The notes beneath the pieces are model-generated. The model was not told the DNA's origin. It saw only the letters and a program-made list of their open reading frames with translations, and did not search any database. A DNA stretch of 64,000 nt from Flavobacterium johnsoniae UW101 (GTDB lineage Bacteria; Bacteroidota; Bacteroidia; Flavobacteriales; Flavobacteriaceae): the NCBI RefSeq assembly GCF_000016645.1, contig NC_009441.1, forward strand, positions 5,580,001 to 5,644,000, in the 5' to 3' direction. Position 1 is the stretch's first letter, and each line of letters opens with the position of its first letter. A program made the translations under genes and the position numbers. This document shows, piece after piece, positions 26,041 to 34,542 of the stretch.

Positions 26041-26092
26041 ATAATTAATAATTCATAATTCATAATTAATAATTAATAATTAATAATTAACT
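26041..26092. repeat. Short AT-rich direct repeats
   Basis: The word TAATAATTAATAATT, with variants TAATTCATAATTC, is repeated with a 7-8 nt rhythm between the terminator and the moaA stop. This is simple-sequence DNA. Confidence 0.6.
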
Positions 26093-26093
26093 T

Positions 26094-27101
26094 TTATCCT
26101 CCAATCGCAATCATACTTCGATTGTCTGAATGAAGCACAGGATCATTAATCTCATTAATGCCGGACATTCCGGCGCGAACTCTCTTTTTATTTTGAATAG
26201 ATTCCGAAATCAAATTTTCAATGGATTCACCATTTCTAAAAGGAGTTAATAAATCAGTTTCAGAATTGGAGAAAAGGCAGTTTTTTATTTTTCCGTCAGC
26301 TGTCAAACGGATTCTATTGCAACTGTCACAAAAAGGATTTGTGATAGAACTTATGATTCCGAAATCGCCTTGAAAACCTTTTATTTTATAATTTCTTGAA
26401 GTGAAGTTTTTTTCGTCTTCTAGTTTTTGAATTTCTTCTAATGAAAATTGCGTTTCAACTAACGATAAAATTTCGTTCTGTGATACCATTTTGCTTCTGT
26501 CCCATTCGTTTCCTGCAAAAGGCATAAATTCTATAAATCGAACGGAAATAGGCAGAAACTGAGTCAGTTTTACAAAATCTACAATTTCATTATCGTTAAA
26601 CCCTTTTATCAAAACCACATTTACTTTTACCTGAAAATCGTTATTCAAAAGCAAATGCAGATTATCAATCACTTTCTCAAACTGATTTCTAAGCGTTATT
26701 GAAGCAAATTTAGAAGAAACCAAAGTATCTAAACTCAGATTGATTTTTTTGACATTAAACTGCTTTAAAACGTCTATATGGCGGTCAATTAAAATTCCGT
26801 TTGTCGTTACAGAGAGAGAAACATCTAATACTGCTAATTTAGAAACAATTTCAGGAAAGTCTTTTCTCAATAAAGGTTCACCGCCTGTTAATCGTATTTT
26901 GTCAACACCATTTTGTGCGAAAGTCTGGGCGATACCAAAAATCTCGTCAGCCGTCATTAAGCTGGCTTTTGGAGAAAGCACAATTCCATCAGCCGGCATG
27001 CAGTACGTACAACGCAGATTGCATTTTTCCAGCAGGGAAATGCGCAGATAATTGTGTCTGCGCCCAAAACCGTCCGTCAAAATTGTGTTAGAGGCTGTCA
27101 T
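26094..27101 (-). CDS. moaA: GTP 3',8-cyclase MoaA
   Basis: MoaA is the radical-SAM enzyme that starts molybdopterin synthesis from GTP. The 335-residue product has the SAM cluster motif CNLRCTYCMP, the GGEPLLRKDF motif, the second cluster cysteines CDSCNRIRLTADGKIKNC and the C-terminal GG (MIAIGG). Its start overlaps the end of moaCB by 14 bp, showing translational coupling. It is the last gene of the minus-strand cofactor cluster. Confidence 0.96.
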   Translation of the reverse strand: MTASNTILTDGFGRRHNYLRISLLEKCNLRCTYCMPADGIVLSPKASLMTADEIFGIAQTFAQNGVDKIRLTGGEPLLRKDFPEIVSKLAVLDVSLSVTTNGILIDRHIDVLKQFNVKKINLSLDTLVSSKFASITLRNQFEKVIDNLHLLLNNDFQVKVNVVLIKGFNDNEIVDFVKLTQFLPISVRFIEFMPFAGNEWDRSKMVSQNEILSLVETQFSLEEIQKLEDEKNFTSRNYKIKGFQGDFGIISSITNPFCDSCNRIRLTADGKIKNCLFSNSETDLLTPFRNGESIENLISESIQNKKRVRAGMSGINEINDPVLHSDNRSMIAIGG

Positions 27102-28002
27102 GGTTTTTACCTTTTAAAATATGAAAAACGTGCATTACATGTGGAAACACAGCGTCCATCGATTCTCTTACTCCGTTTGTTGAGCCTGGCAAAGCCAAAA
27201 CCAGACTTTTACCCAACGTTCCTGCAACGCTTCTGGAAAGCATTGCATACGGCATTCTCTGTTGTCCGTAACTGCGAATAGCTTCTTCAATTCCCGGAAT
27301 TCTGCTTTCTAAAATTGGCGATAAAGCTTCCGGCGTTACATCTCTTGGTGATAAACCAGTTCCGCCTGTAAAAATTACCAGCTGATGTTCTTTGGCGAAA
27401 GCCTTAGTTTTTTCCTGAATGATTTCCAATTCGTCTGGAATAATTTCATAATGTGAAGTTTCAACTCCGTATGAATCTAATTTTTCTACAATTGTTTTTC
27501 CGGAACGATCTTCTTTATCGCCTGCAAAAATCGAATCAGAACAAACAAAAACTGCAGCTTTTATAACATTAGGAAATTTATTTTTGAAAGACGATTTTCC
27601 GCCTTCTTTATTAATCAATTTAATGGTCGAAATTTCGATTTCTTTGTCAATAGGTTTTAGCATATCGTACATGGTAAGCGCTACGATTGATGCACCATGC
27701 ATCGCCTCGACCTCAACTCCGGTTTTATAAACCGTTTTTACATTAAAAATAATCTGGATTTCTAAACCTTCAATTTTATATTCAACCGATGTAAATTCAA
27801 TTGGAATTGGATGGCAGTCCGGAATAGACAAATGTGTATTTTTTACAGCAAACAATCCTGCTGTTTTTGCCATTTCCAACACATTGCCTTTGGGCACTAA
27901 ATTATTTACAACAGCATCAATTGTTTCCTGTTTGCTGACTTTTACAATTGCCGTTGCCGCTGCTTTTCTTAATGTGCTTATTTTATGCGTAATATCTACC
28001 AT
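27088..28002 (-). CDS. Fused MoaC-MoaB/MogA molybdenum cofactor protein
   Basis: This 304-residue protein is a two-domain fusion. Residues 1 to about 150 are MoaC, cyclic pyranopterin monophosphate synthase (MVDITHKISTLRKAAA, YKTGVEVEAMHGASIVALTMYDMLK, LINKEGGKSS). The rest is a MoaB/MogA adenylyltransferase domain (VFVCSDSIFAGDKEDRSG, VIFTGGTGLSPRDVTPEAL, LALPGSTNGVRESMDAV). It shares 1 bp with moaE upstream and overlaps moaA downstream. Such MoaCB fusions are known in other bacteria. Confidence 0.93.
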   Translation of the reverse strand: MVDITHKISTLRKAAATAIVKVSKQETIDAVVNNLVPKGNVLEMAKTAGLFAVKNTHLSIPDCHPIPIEFTSVEYKIEGLEIQIIFNVKTVYKTGVEVEAMHGASIVALTMYDMLKPIDKEIEISTIKLINKEGGKSSFKNKFPNVIKAAVFVCSDSIFAGDKEDRSGKTIVEKLDSYGVETSHYEIIPDELEIIQEKTKAFAKEHQLVIFTGGTGLSPRDVTPEALSPILESRIPGIEEAIRSYGQQRMPYAMLSRSVAGTLGKSLVLALPGSTNGVRESMDAVFPHVMHVFHILKGKNHDSL

Positions 28003-28433
28003 TAACTATTTTGTTTCCAGGTGAATGTATCGTTTTCAAACATTTCTTTCCCAAAAATAGGAACATCGGTTTTAATCCAGTTTACAATGGCTTCTGTCGC
28101 TTCATAAACTTGTTTGCGGCGTGCTGCCGAAACAAAAACAAACAAGCAGATTTCGCCTGCTTTTACAACGCCCAGACTGTGGTAAATGTGCATGCAGGTT
28201 AAATCAAATTTGGCAAAAGCTTTTTCACGAATGGCGTATAATGCTTCATTCGCCATATCAGTATAAGCGGAATAATCAATCGCCACGACTGTATTGTCAT
28301 GAATTACATCGGCACGAACTTGTCCTAAAAAAATATTGTGTGCTCCAATCGTATGTTTGGATTGGTGTTTCGCAATCGACTCGGCTATAAATTCAGGAGA
28401 AATAGGTCCTTCTACAAATACATTTTTACTCAT
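28002..28433 (-). CDS. moaE: Molybdopterin synthase catalytic subunit MoaE
   Basis: MoaE moves sulfur from MoaD to the pterin precursor. The 143-residue product has IGAHNIFLGQVRAD, VVAIDYSAYTDMANEAL, IYHSLGVVKAGEICLFVFVSAARRKQVYEA and a Lys in VNWIKTDVPIFGKEMF. The stop and the next start overlap by 1 bp. Confidence 0.95.
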   Translation of the reverse strand: MSKNVFVEGPISPEFIAESIAKHQSKHTIGAHNIFLGQVRADVIHDNTVVAIDYSAYTDMANEALYAIREKAFAKFDLTCMHIYHSLGVVKAGEICLFVFVSAARRKQVYEATEAIVNWIKTDVPIFGKEMFENDTFTWKQNS

Positions 28434-28439
28434 TTTTTA

Positions 28440-28617
28440 TGTTTTTTTTGCCACTCCCGATAGCTATCGGGATATATGGATTATAAGGATTTTTTCTTTT
28501 GCCACGAATTACACGAATTTTCACTAATTATATTTTATAGCAACGAAAGTTAACCTCAATATTGTCATTTCTCCTTCGTCGAAATGACAAACTAGACGAA
28601 CATTTTAAAATCTGTAG
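28440..28617. repeat. Intergenic repeats between moaE and the moeB-like gene
   Basis: The gap carries the palindrome CCCGATAGCTATCGGG, a CACGAATT-type segment and a TGTCATTTC/GAAATGACA inverted pair. No gene is seen. Confidence 0.5.
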
Positions 28618-29685
28618 CTATATTTTTATTTCTTGTAATAATTGTTTCATTGCTAAAGCCCCTCCAGCAATACTTTTTACATTTTTAAATTGATGCTTTT
28701 GAAGCAATTCTACTGCGATTTTACTTCTTATTCCAGATTGGCAGAAAATATAAATCGTTTGGTTTTTATTCAATTTTTCGATTTCTTTTTCTAAATGCAT
28801 TAACGGAATCTGGAATTGATTTTGCAAAGTAATTTTTGGCGATTCATCAATATTTCTAACATCAAGAAAAAGCACCTCATCTTGGTTTATTTCATCTAAA
28901 ACAGATTCGAATCTTACTTCTTCAACTTCCCATTTATTGTATTTTTCTTCGAATGTTTCTCTGCTTATGGGTTGAAAATCACTTTTATCAAAATCATATT
29001 TTTGCTGTTCGTTATTCAAAACATTATAGACTAATATTTTACCGCTCAAAACTTCTCCAATTCCGAGAATCATTTTTAAAACTTCATTGGCCTGGAACAT
29101 TCCAATAATTCCAACTGAAACTCCAATTACGCCTGCATCTTCACAATTTAAAGCATTCGAGTTTTCATCTGGATACAAACATCTGTACGTTGGTCCGTTT
29201 TCATAATTGAAAACCGAAACCTGTCCCTGAAATCTAAAAATCGATCCGTAAACCATTGGTTTATTCGTTACTAAGCAAGCATCGTTTATGAGATATTTTA
29301 TCGAAATACTATCAGTTGCATCGACAACAATATCATATTTTTCGAATAAACTAAGAACATTTTTTCCTGATAATTTCTCCGAAATGGCTTTTACTTTTAC
29401 CAGCGGATTCAATTCAGAAATCATTTGTTTGGCTTCTTTTGCTTTAGATTTTCCAACTGCCGAACTTTTGTAAATTACCTGACGGTGTAGGTTTGAAATC
29501 TCAATAACATCATCATCAACAATTCCAATTTCTCCTACTCCAGCTGCAGCTAAATACGGCAGAATTGCTGCGCCCAAACCTCCGGCGCCAATAACCAAAA
29601 CTTTAGCTTTTGCTAATTTGTCCTGCCCACCTTCCCCAATTTCAGGAAGAATCATTTGTCGGTTATATCGATTTGATGTTTCCAT
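28618..29685 (-). CDS. moeB: MoeB/ThiF-type sulfur-carrier adenylyltransferase with rhodanese domain
   Basis: The 355-residue enzyme adenylates the C-terminal Gly of MoaD (next to it in the cluster). The E1-like domain is clear: RYNRQMILPEIGEGGQDKL, VLVIGAGGLGAAILPYLAAAGVG, VDATDSISIKYLINDACL and YRCLYPDENSNALNCEDAGV. Residues about 255-355 are a rhodanese domain with active-site Cys in IYIFCQSGIRSK, suited to loading sulfur on the carrier. MoeB-rhodanese fusions occur in many bacteria. Confidence 0.9.
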   Translation of the reverse strand: METSNRYNRQMILPEIGEGGQDKLAKAKVLVIGAGGLGAAILPYLAAAGVGEIGIVDDDVIEISNLHRQVIYKSSAVGKSKAKEAKQMISELNPLVKVKAISEKLSGKNVLSLFEKYDIVVDATDSISIKYLINDACLVTNKPMVYGSIFRFQGQVSVFNYENGPTYRCLYPDENSNALNCEDAGVIGVSVGIIGMFQANEVLKMILGIGEVLSGKILVYNVLNNEQQKYDFDKSDFQPISRETFEEKYNKWEVEEVRFESVLDEINQDEVLFLDVRNIDESPKITLQNQFQIPLMHLEKEIEKLNKNQTIYIFCQSGIRSKIAVELLQKHQFKNVKSIAGGALAMKQLLQEIKI

Positions 29686-29690
29686 ACTCT

Positions 29691-29930
29691 TTATCCTCCT
29701 GCAAACGGCGGTAATAAAGCAACAATATCACTTGTCTGTAAAGTGTAATCTGCTTTTTTTGAAATTATTTTTTGATTGACTGCCACGCTGAAAGTAAGTG
29801 AATCAAACTCATATTTTTCGTTTAAATTCTGCAATAATTTTTGCAGAGACAATTCTTCGGAAAAAGATAATTTTTCGAATTCGCATTTTGTTTTTTCGGC
29901 AACAGCTCCAAAATATTTAATCTCGATCAT
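29691..29930 (-). CDS. moaD: Molybdopterin synthase sulfur carrier MoaD
   Basis: The 79-residue ubiquitin-like protein ends in LLPPFAGG; the terminal GlyGly receives the thiocarboxylate. It lies 5 bp ahead of the moeB-like gene and 2 bp after cobA, so it is translated as part of the same message. Confidence 0.95.
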   Translation of the reverse strand: MIEIKYFGAVAEKTKCEFEKLSFSEELSLQKLLQNLNEKYEFDSLTFSVAVNQKIISKKADYTLQTSDIVALLPPFAGG

Positions 29931-29932
29931 TT

Positions 29933-30721
29933 TTATAAATTTAAATTCTGGAAAATGAATTCGTCTTCAAAATGTTCCTGAAAATAGGAAATCCAGCTCG
30001 AAGTATTTCTCACTACTTCGCCAATCACAATAATAGCTGGCGATGATATATTTTTTTCAGCAACCAATTTAGTGATTGTATTGATCGTTCCAATCACTTT
30101 TTGTTCTGAATTTTTGGTTCCGTTTTGAATGATGGCGATTGGTAAATCTTCATTTCTGTTTTCCTGATAAATCGAAATGATTTCGTTCAACTTGTGCATG
30201 CCCATCAAAATAACTACCGTTGCAGCCGATTTTGAAGCTAACTGAACATCTTTTGATAATTTATGATCGGATGTTGTTCCTGTAATAACCCAAAAACTTT
30301 CGGCAACTTTGCGCTGTGTTAAACTAATTCCAACCGAAGCAGGAACTCCCAAAGCCGATGAAATCCCGGGAACAATAGCAGTTTCAATTCCGAAATCTTC
30401 TGCAAACTCGATTTCTTCGCTTCCTCTTCCAAAAACAAACGGATCTCCGCCTTTTAAGCGCACCACATGTCCGTAAGTTTTCGCCATCGAAACAATCAAA
30501 TCGTTAATTTGATCTTGTGTGTATGCATGGCATCCTAATCGTTTTCCAACAAAAACAATTTCTGCATTTGATGCATATTCTAATAATTCTTCGTTGACTA
30601 AAGCGTCATACAAAACTACATCGGCACTTTTTAAAGCTTTTATAGCTTTCATTGTAATCAGCTCAACGTCGCCCGGACCTGCGCCAACAATTGTCAATTT
30701 TGGTGTTTTTAAGTTTTGCAT
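29933..30721 (-). CDS. cobA: Uroporphyrinogen-III C-methyltransferase
   Basis: CobA makes precorrin-2, the precursor of the siroheme needed by NirB. The 262-residue product has the SUMT motifs VGAGPGDVELITMKA, DALVNEELL, VRLKGGDPFVFGRGSEE and VPGISSALGVPA. Placing it inside the Moco cluster links both cofactors of the nitrate pathway. The oxidase/ferrochelatase step is not encoded in this window. Confidence 0.95.
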   Translation of the reverse strand: MQNLKTPKLTIVGAGPGDVELITMKAIKALKSADVVLYDALVNEELLEYASNAEIVFVGKRLGCHAYTQDQINDLIVSMAKTYGHVVRLKGGDPFVFGRGSEEIEFAEDFGIETAIVPGISSALGVPASVGISLTQRKVAESFWVITGTTSDHKLSKDVQLASKSAATVVILMGMHKLNEIISIYQENRNEDLPIAIIQNGTKNSEQKVIGTINTITKLVAEKNISSPAIIVIGEVVRNTSSWISYFQEHFEDEFIFQNLNL

Positions 30722-30726
30722 AATCT

Positions 30727-31299
30727 TTAACTTAAATTGATATTCAGATCGTTTAATTCGTCGGCTGAATTAATATTGGTTAAATGAAAGTTTTCGCTTT
30801 CTTCTATATTTAAAATCTGATGCGGTACTTTTGCCAACAAATCCATCATTTTCAATTCATCAGCTTCAATTGCACTTTTGATAATCGGAAGAATTTTTTT
30901 TGAATAAATTCCAATTAATGGATGTGTTTTACTTTCTGAAGCAAAAACAGTAATACCGGCTTCTTCGGTATGTTTTGATATTAATTCCTGTAATAATTCG
31001 GTTGAAATTAACGGAATATCGCAGCTTAAAATCAGATTGAATTCGGTTTCAGAATGGGATAATGCGGTATAAATACCGCCTAATGGTCCTTTATCTAAAA
31101 CCAGATCCGGGATTTTTTCATACGGCAGGTAATCGTATTCTTTTGATGCTGTAATTAATTTTATCTGCTCTGTAATAGGCAGAATTGCCTGAATTATATG
31201 TTCAATAAACGGTTTGTGCTGAAACAAAACCAATCCTTTTTCTGACTGCATTCTGGAGCTTTTTCCTCCGCAAAGAATAAATGTTGTTAGTGTTTCCAT
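30727..31299 (-). CDS. mobA: Molybdenum cofactor guanylyltransferase MobA
   Basis: The 190-residue protein has the nucleotidyltransferase start FILCGGKSSRMQSEKGLVLF and DLVLDKGPLGGIYTAL with SCDIPLIS. MobA adds GMP to make the guanine-dinucleotide cofactor used by NasA-type reductases. It is 5 bp from cobA. Confidence 0.94.
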   Translation of the reverse strand: METLTTFILCGGKSSRMQSEKGLVLFQHKPFIEHIIQAILPITEQIKLITASKEYDYLPYEKIPDLVLDKGPLGGIYTALSHSETEFNLILSCDIPLISTELLQELISKHTEEAGITVFASESKTHPLIGIYSKKILPIIKSAIEADELKMMDLLAKVPHQILNIEESENFHLTNINSADELNDLNINLS

Positions 31300-31332
31300 A
31301 TCATTTTTTGTTTCAGGCTTTTTCTATTTATT

Positions 31333-31525
31333 CAGCCACAGATTTCACAGATTAAACAGATTATTTTTAAATGTTTTGTCTTATTTTTTGCCACGATCCA
31401 AGCGATAGTGAACAGGAAAAGCAATTACGCAGATTTTCATTAATTTTTTTTGACTTTTCGAATAAAAATTAGTGTAATTCGCTGCAATAAAAATCCTTTT
31501 TAATCTGTGAAATCTGTGGCAAAAA
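31333..31525. repeat. Intergenic inverted repeat (CACAGATTTCACAGATT family)
   Basis: CCACAGATTTCACAGATTAA near the left end is mirrored by TTAATCTGTGAAATCTGTGG near the right end. Inside is a shorter dyad with words like TAATTCGC. It lies between mobA and the TauE/SafE gene. Confidence 0.65.
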
Positions 31526-31557
31526 AACTTTACAACAGAAACTCAGATTTATATATT

Positions 31558-32304
31558 TCAAGGAAAAATCAATTTGATGCTTGCCATCAAAATCACAGTT
31601 CCTAAAACCATTTTTAATGTTCTGTTAGAGAAAGAGCCGCTTCCGTAAAATCCGCCAAGCATTCCTCCTAAAACAGCAATTGGAACAAGATAAAAACTTT
31701 CTATTGGGATTGTTTTTTCTCCCAAAAAGAAACCCAGCATTCCTGCAGTCGAATTCACAAAAATGAACAGACTTGAAATCGCTGCCGATTCTTTGACAGA
31801 TGCCCATCCCAGAAATAATAAAATTGGACTTAGAATAATACCGCCGCCAATTCCCAGCATTCCTGATAATAATCCAATTGCAAAACCTATGGATAAAGCA
31901 AACGGCAGGTTTATTTTTACTTCTTCTTTTTCTTTAAAATTAAATACGCCAAATAATCTTAGTGCTGCAAAAACTAACACAATTCCTAATACGATTTTGT
32001 AAATTGCATTATCCAGTGTTATAAAACCTCCTATAAATGCCGCCGGAATTGACGCTATCGCAAACGGATAAAAGAGCTTGGGCTTGAAATAATTTTTACG
32101 ATAATAAAATATGAACGAAATACTCGAAACAAACAAATTCAATAATAGAGCCGATGGTTTCATGATCGAAACCGGAAATGCAAATATGCTCATCAAAGCC
32201 AAATATCCTGAAGCTCCGCCGTGCCCAACACTTGAATATAAAAATGCAATTATGATTAAGGCAAAACTGAATAAAAATATATTTTCGGAACTTAGGAGAC
32301 TCAT
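31558..32304 (-). CDS. TauE/SafE-family membrane transporter
   Basis: The 248-residue protein is very hydrophobic, with about seven to eight membrane helices and two repeated halves (SSVGHGGASGYLALM near the start, GLLSGMLGIGGGIILSPILLFLG in the middle). The family moves sulfite, organosulfonates or related anions. Its place inside the Moco/siroheme cluster might mean anion traffic such as sulfite or nitrite, but the substrate cannot be told. Confidence 0.85.
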   Translation of the reverse strand: MSLLSSENIFLFSFALIIIAFLYSSVGHGGASGYLALMSIFAFPVSIMKPSALLLNLFVSSISFIFYYRKNYFKPKLFYPFAIASIPAAFIGGFITLDNAIYKIVLGIVLVFAALRLFGVFNFKEKEEVKINLPFALSIGFAIGLLSGMLGIGGGIILSPILLFLGWASVKESAAISSLFIFVNSTAGMLGFFLGEKTIPIESFYLVPIAVLGGMLGGFYGSGSFSNRTLKMVLGTVILMASIKLIFP

Positions 32305-32437
32305 TTTTTTTGTTTAATGGTTTATTTGGTTAACTGTTTAATCGTTTTTCTTGCTTTATGTTTTTATTTATATACCGTTTTGCATCATCTTTTTCAAAAA
32401 TCTATTCTCTTTATTCCTGACTCTATTTTCTTAAAAT

Positions 32438-33610
32438 CTAATCAATTGGCAGTAAAGTCACTAATTGTCCTTTTTTGTATTCTTCTATATTTTGAGGAAC
32501 TATTAATAAACTATTGGCTGCTGCAAATGTATTCAGCATAGCTGAGCTTTGACTGCCTAAGACAGTTACATTAGTTTCGTCGTATTTTGCTTTTAGAAAT
32601 AATGTTTTCCCAGTATCATTTTTAATATCTGAATTTAACTTTCGAACTAATTTTGTTTTATGAATTTCAGAAAATCCTATTCTGTTTTTTATAGCCGGCA
32701 GTACATAAATGTAAAAATTAGTCAGCGATGAAGCCGGATTTCCCGGAAGGGCAAAAACCAAAGTTTCATCTTTTGCACCAAAGAACATTGGTTTTCCCGG
32801 TTTTTGATTGATTTTATAAAAAAGTTCTTTTACTTCGTTTTGTAATAAAGCTTCTTTTACAAAATCATAATCTCCAACAGAAATACCGCCGGAAATAAGA
32901 ACAATATCGTATTTTTTTAAAATGCTTTTTAAGGCTTTTCTTGTCGCTTTTAGATTATCCTTTACGTGATAAACTTTTGTTTTTTGAATTCCGATAGTCT
33001 GAAGTGCAGCTTCGAGCATAATTGAATTACTTTCGAAAATCTTTCCTTTTTTTAGTTTCTTTCCCGGTTGTACTAATTCGTTTCCTGTTACCAAAATGGC
33101 GACTTTAGGTTTTTTATAAACCTCAACTTCTGTAATTCCTAATCCAGCCAAAAAACCTATTGCAGCGGGAGTAAGCAGTGTCCCTGCTTCAAAAACAACA
33201 TCATTTTTTGCAATTTGTTCTCCTTTTGGGCGAACGTTTGAAAATTTTTCCGGCATTGCAGCAATCAAAATTGAATTTTTGTTTGCCATTACGTTTTCCT
33301 GCATTACAACTGTATCTGCATCATCCGGAACAAAAGCACCGGTAAAAATTCGGATTGCTTCTGTATTTTTTATTTTTATATTATTGTGATCTCCTGCCTG
33401 AGATGTTCCAATTATATCATATTGGTGTCGAATACTATGGGTAAAAGCGTATCCATCCATAGCCGACTGGCGAAATGGAGGCATATTAATTGACGAAATT
33501 ACTTTCTCTGCCAGAACATATCCTAAAGCTTTATGTATTGAAATCTGCTTTGTGGACATTTTAGTGCTATTCGCTTCAACTAATTCTATGGCTTTACTAA
33601 CTTCTATCAT
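32438..33610 (-). CDS. moeA: Molybdopterin molybdenumtransferase MoeA
   Basis: MoeA inserts molybdenum into adenylylated molybdopterin. The 390-residue protein has the family layout: MPPFRQSAMDGYAF, IRIFTGAFVPDDADTVVMQE, VAILVTGNELVQPG, VLISGGISVGDYDFV and LVFALPGNPASS. It is the promoter-proximal gene of the minus-strand cluster. A TAAGTATAAATACTTA palindrome and a -7 element lie just upstream. Confidence 0.95.
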   Translation of the reverse strand: MIEVSKAIELVEANSTKMSTKQISIHKALGYVLAEKVISSINMPPFRQSAMDGYAFTHSIRHQYDIIGTSQAGDHNNIKIKNTEAIRIFTGAFVPDDADTVVMQENVMANKNSILIAAMPEKFSNVRPKGEQIAKNDVVFEAGTLLTPAAIGFLAGLGITEVEVYKKPKVAILVTGNELVQPGKKLKKGKIFESNSIMLEAALQTIGIQKTKVYHVKDNLKATRKALKSILKKYDIVLISGGISVGDYDFVKEALLQNEVKELFYKINQKPGKPMFFGAKDETLVFALPGNPASSLTNFYIYVLPAIKNRIGFSEIHKTKLVRKLNSDIKNDTGKTLFLKAKYDETNVTVLGSQSSAMLNTFAAANSLLIVPQNIEEYKKGQLVTLLPID

Positions 33611-33630
33611 TTTATTCGAGTGAAAAAAAC

Positions 33631-33671
33631 TAAGTATAAATACTTATCGCAAATATAAGTATTTATTCGTA
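33631..33671. promoter_or_regulatory. moeA promoter with palindromic operators
   Basis: On the minus strand the -7 element TATATTTG (33650-33657) is flanked by the perfect dyad TAAGTATAAATACTTA (33631-33646, on the transcribed side). An imperfect one, TAAGTATTTATTCGTA (33656-33671), lies upstream and overlaps the -7 box by 2 bp. The stretch AATACTTATATTTGCG is the same as at nirB, so both promoters probably answer to the same factor. Confidence 0.7.
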
Positions 33672-34017
33672 GGATGGTTAAAAAAATTAAATTTTATTTT
33701 ATGCTGTATAAAATTACTCTAATTTATTCAAAATCAACTTTCAAAATGAATCTAGTTTTTATCATAAATTACATTTCAAGTCTAAAAATACCTTTTTATT
33801 TCTCTTTTGAGCTTCATTGTGGATATTTAAAACGGTATTAAACAAGTAAAAACAAGTAAAAAATACTACAATTTAAGGAGCGAGTTGTATTTTTTTTTAA
33901 CATTTTAAAAAACTGTAAAACAGCTTACAAACCCTTGTAAATAAAAGCTTCAAGCAAAAATTACTTTTAAAATTTTCTTTTAAAACACTCCCCTTTTCAA
34001 AAAAAAGCAAACATTTT

Positions 34018-34069
34018 TTTGGTTTTTATTATATTAAAATTAACTTTGTCTATAGGATTAGTAGAGTTT
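34018..34069 (+). promoter_or_regulatory. Promoter of the SusC/sulfatase unit with conserved start region
   Basis: TTTGG at the -33 position and TAACTTTG at -7 (34041-34048) are 19 bp apart, counted from TTG. Directly downstream is CTATAGGATTAGTAGAGTTT (34050-34069). The third sulfatase has the same three parts with identical spacing (46681-46733). The last block may be the transcript start or a regulator site. Confidence 0.7.
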
Positions 34070-34103
34070 GTGAATAAATATTTGAAACCAAAAAAACTAT
34101 ATT

Positions 34104-34190
34104 GTGAAAACAACCGAAAGCATATCGTATTATATTCTTCCTAAAAAATATACTTATAACACTTTTTGTTATATGTGCTTCTGTTGTTAA
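34104..34190 (+). CDS. 28-residue cysteine-rich leader peptide A
   Basis: A GTG-started frame of 28 codons begins KTTESISYYILPKK and ends TFCYMCFCC followed by TAA. A frame of exactly the same length lies at the same relative position before the third sulfatase; the two share MKT, IL, KK, TYN and the final CYMCxCC. Four Cys in the last seven codons point to a leader that measures Cys-tRNA supply (inference). The frame begins about 55 bp after the -7 element. No function has been described to my knowledge. Confidence 0.65.
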   Translation: MKTTESISYYILPKKYTYNTFCYMCFCC

Positions 34191-34206
34191 TTACCAACAC
34201 TATCCA

Positions 34207-34245
34207 TTCGTTTTATAAAGATTGATACAAAATCTAAAAAACGAA
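34207..34245 (+). promoter_or_regulatory. Hairpin following leader peptide A
   Basis: TTCGTTTT pairs with AAAACGAA, and AGATT with AATCT inside it. It begins 17 nt after the leader stop codon, a distance at which ribosome position could affect folding. The remaining sequence to 34374 is AT-rich with no clear gene. Confidence 0.4.
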
Positions 34246-34374
34246 ATCTCAATTTCACCACCTGATTATTTTTACTGAATTACAAATATCTAATTGATGC
34301 TTAAACTGCAGCAAAAGATTTTGAATATATCTGTGTTTTAAAAAGAAAAAAATTAACCAACTAAAAAAACTAAA

Positions 34375-34407
34375 ATGAAAACAATGCAAAGCTGCTGCTG
34401 TAAATAA
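34375..34407 (+). CDS. 10-residue poly-cysteine mini-ORF
   Basis: ATG followed by nine codons encodes MKTMQSCCCK and stops 8 nt before the conserved CGGCAA hairpin. Three consecutive Cys codons (TGC TGC TGT) so close to a hairpin resemble poly-Cys upstream ORFs that respond to cysteine in actinobacteria. The matching place before the third sulfatase has a mini-ORF of seven codons without Cys, so this feature is not conserved in both leaders. Confidence 0.5.
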   Translation: MKTMQSCCCK

Positions 34408-34415
34408 AAAGAAAA

Positions 34416-34465
34416 GCCATTTCTGCGGCAACAGAAATGGCGGGGCTTAAAGAACATTTATCACT
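34416..34465 (+). ncRNA. Conserved leader RNA element A: CGGCAA-loop hairpin plus downstream box
   Basis: GCCATTTCTG and CAGAAATGGC form a perfect 10-bp stem closing the hexaloop CGGCAA. The box TTAAAGAACATTTATCACT follows at 34447-34465. The copy before the third sulfatase (47023-47074) has the same loop and box, while one stem pair changes from C-G to T-A, which keeps pairing. It lies 78 nt before the SusC start. A translational or transcriptional switch is likely. Confidence 0.65.
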
Positions 34466-34542
34466 AAATCAAGGAAACAGTTAGAGGGTTGAAAATTCAA
34501 CGCTCAGGGCGCCTTGTTAATTATTTAAACCATTACAAAGAA

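Noticed and set aside
34416..34465. SAM-I type riboswitch
   Set aside because: Only the word CGGCAAC is reminiscent. The kink-turn, the other helices and the expected terminator of SAM-I are not visible, so it is reported as an unassigned element.
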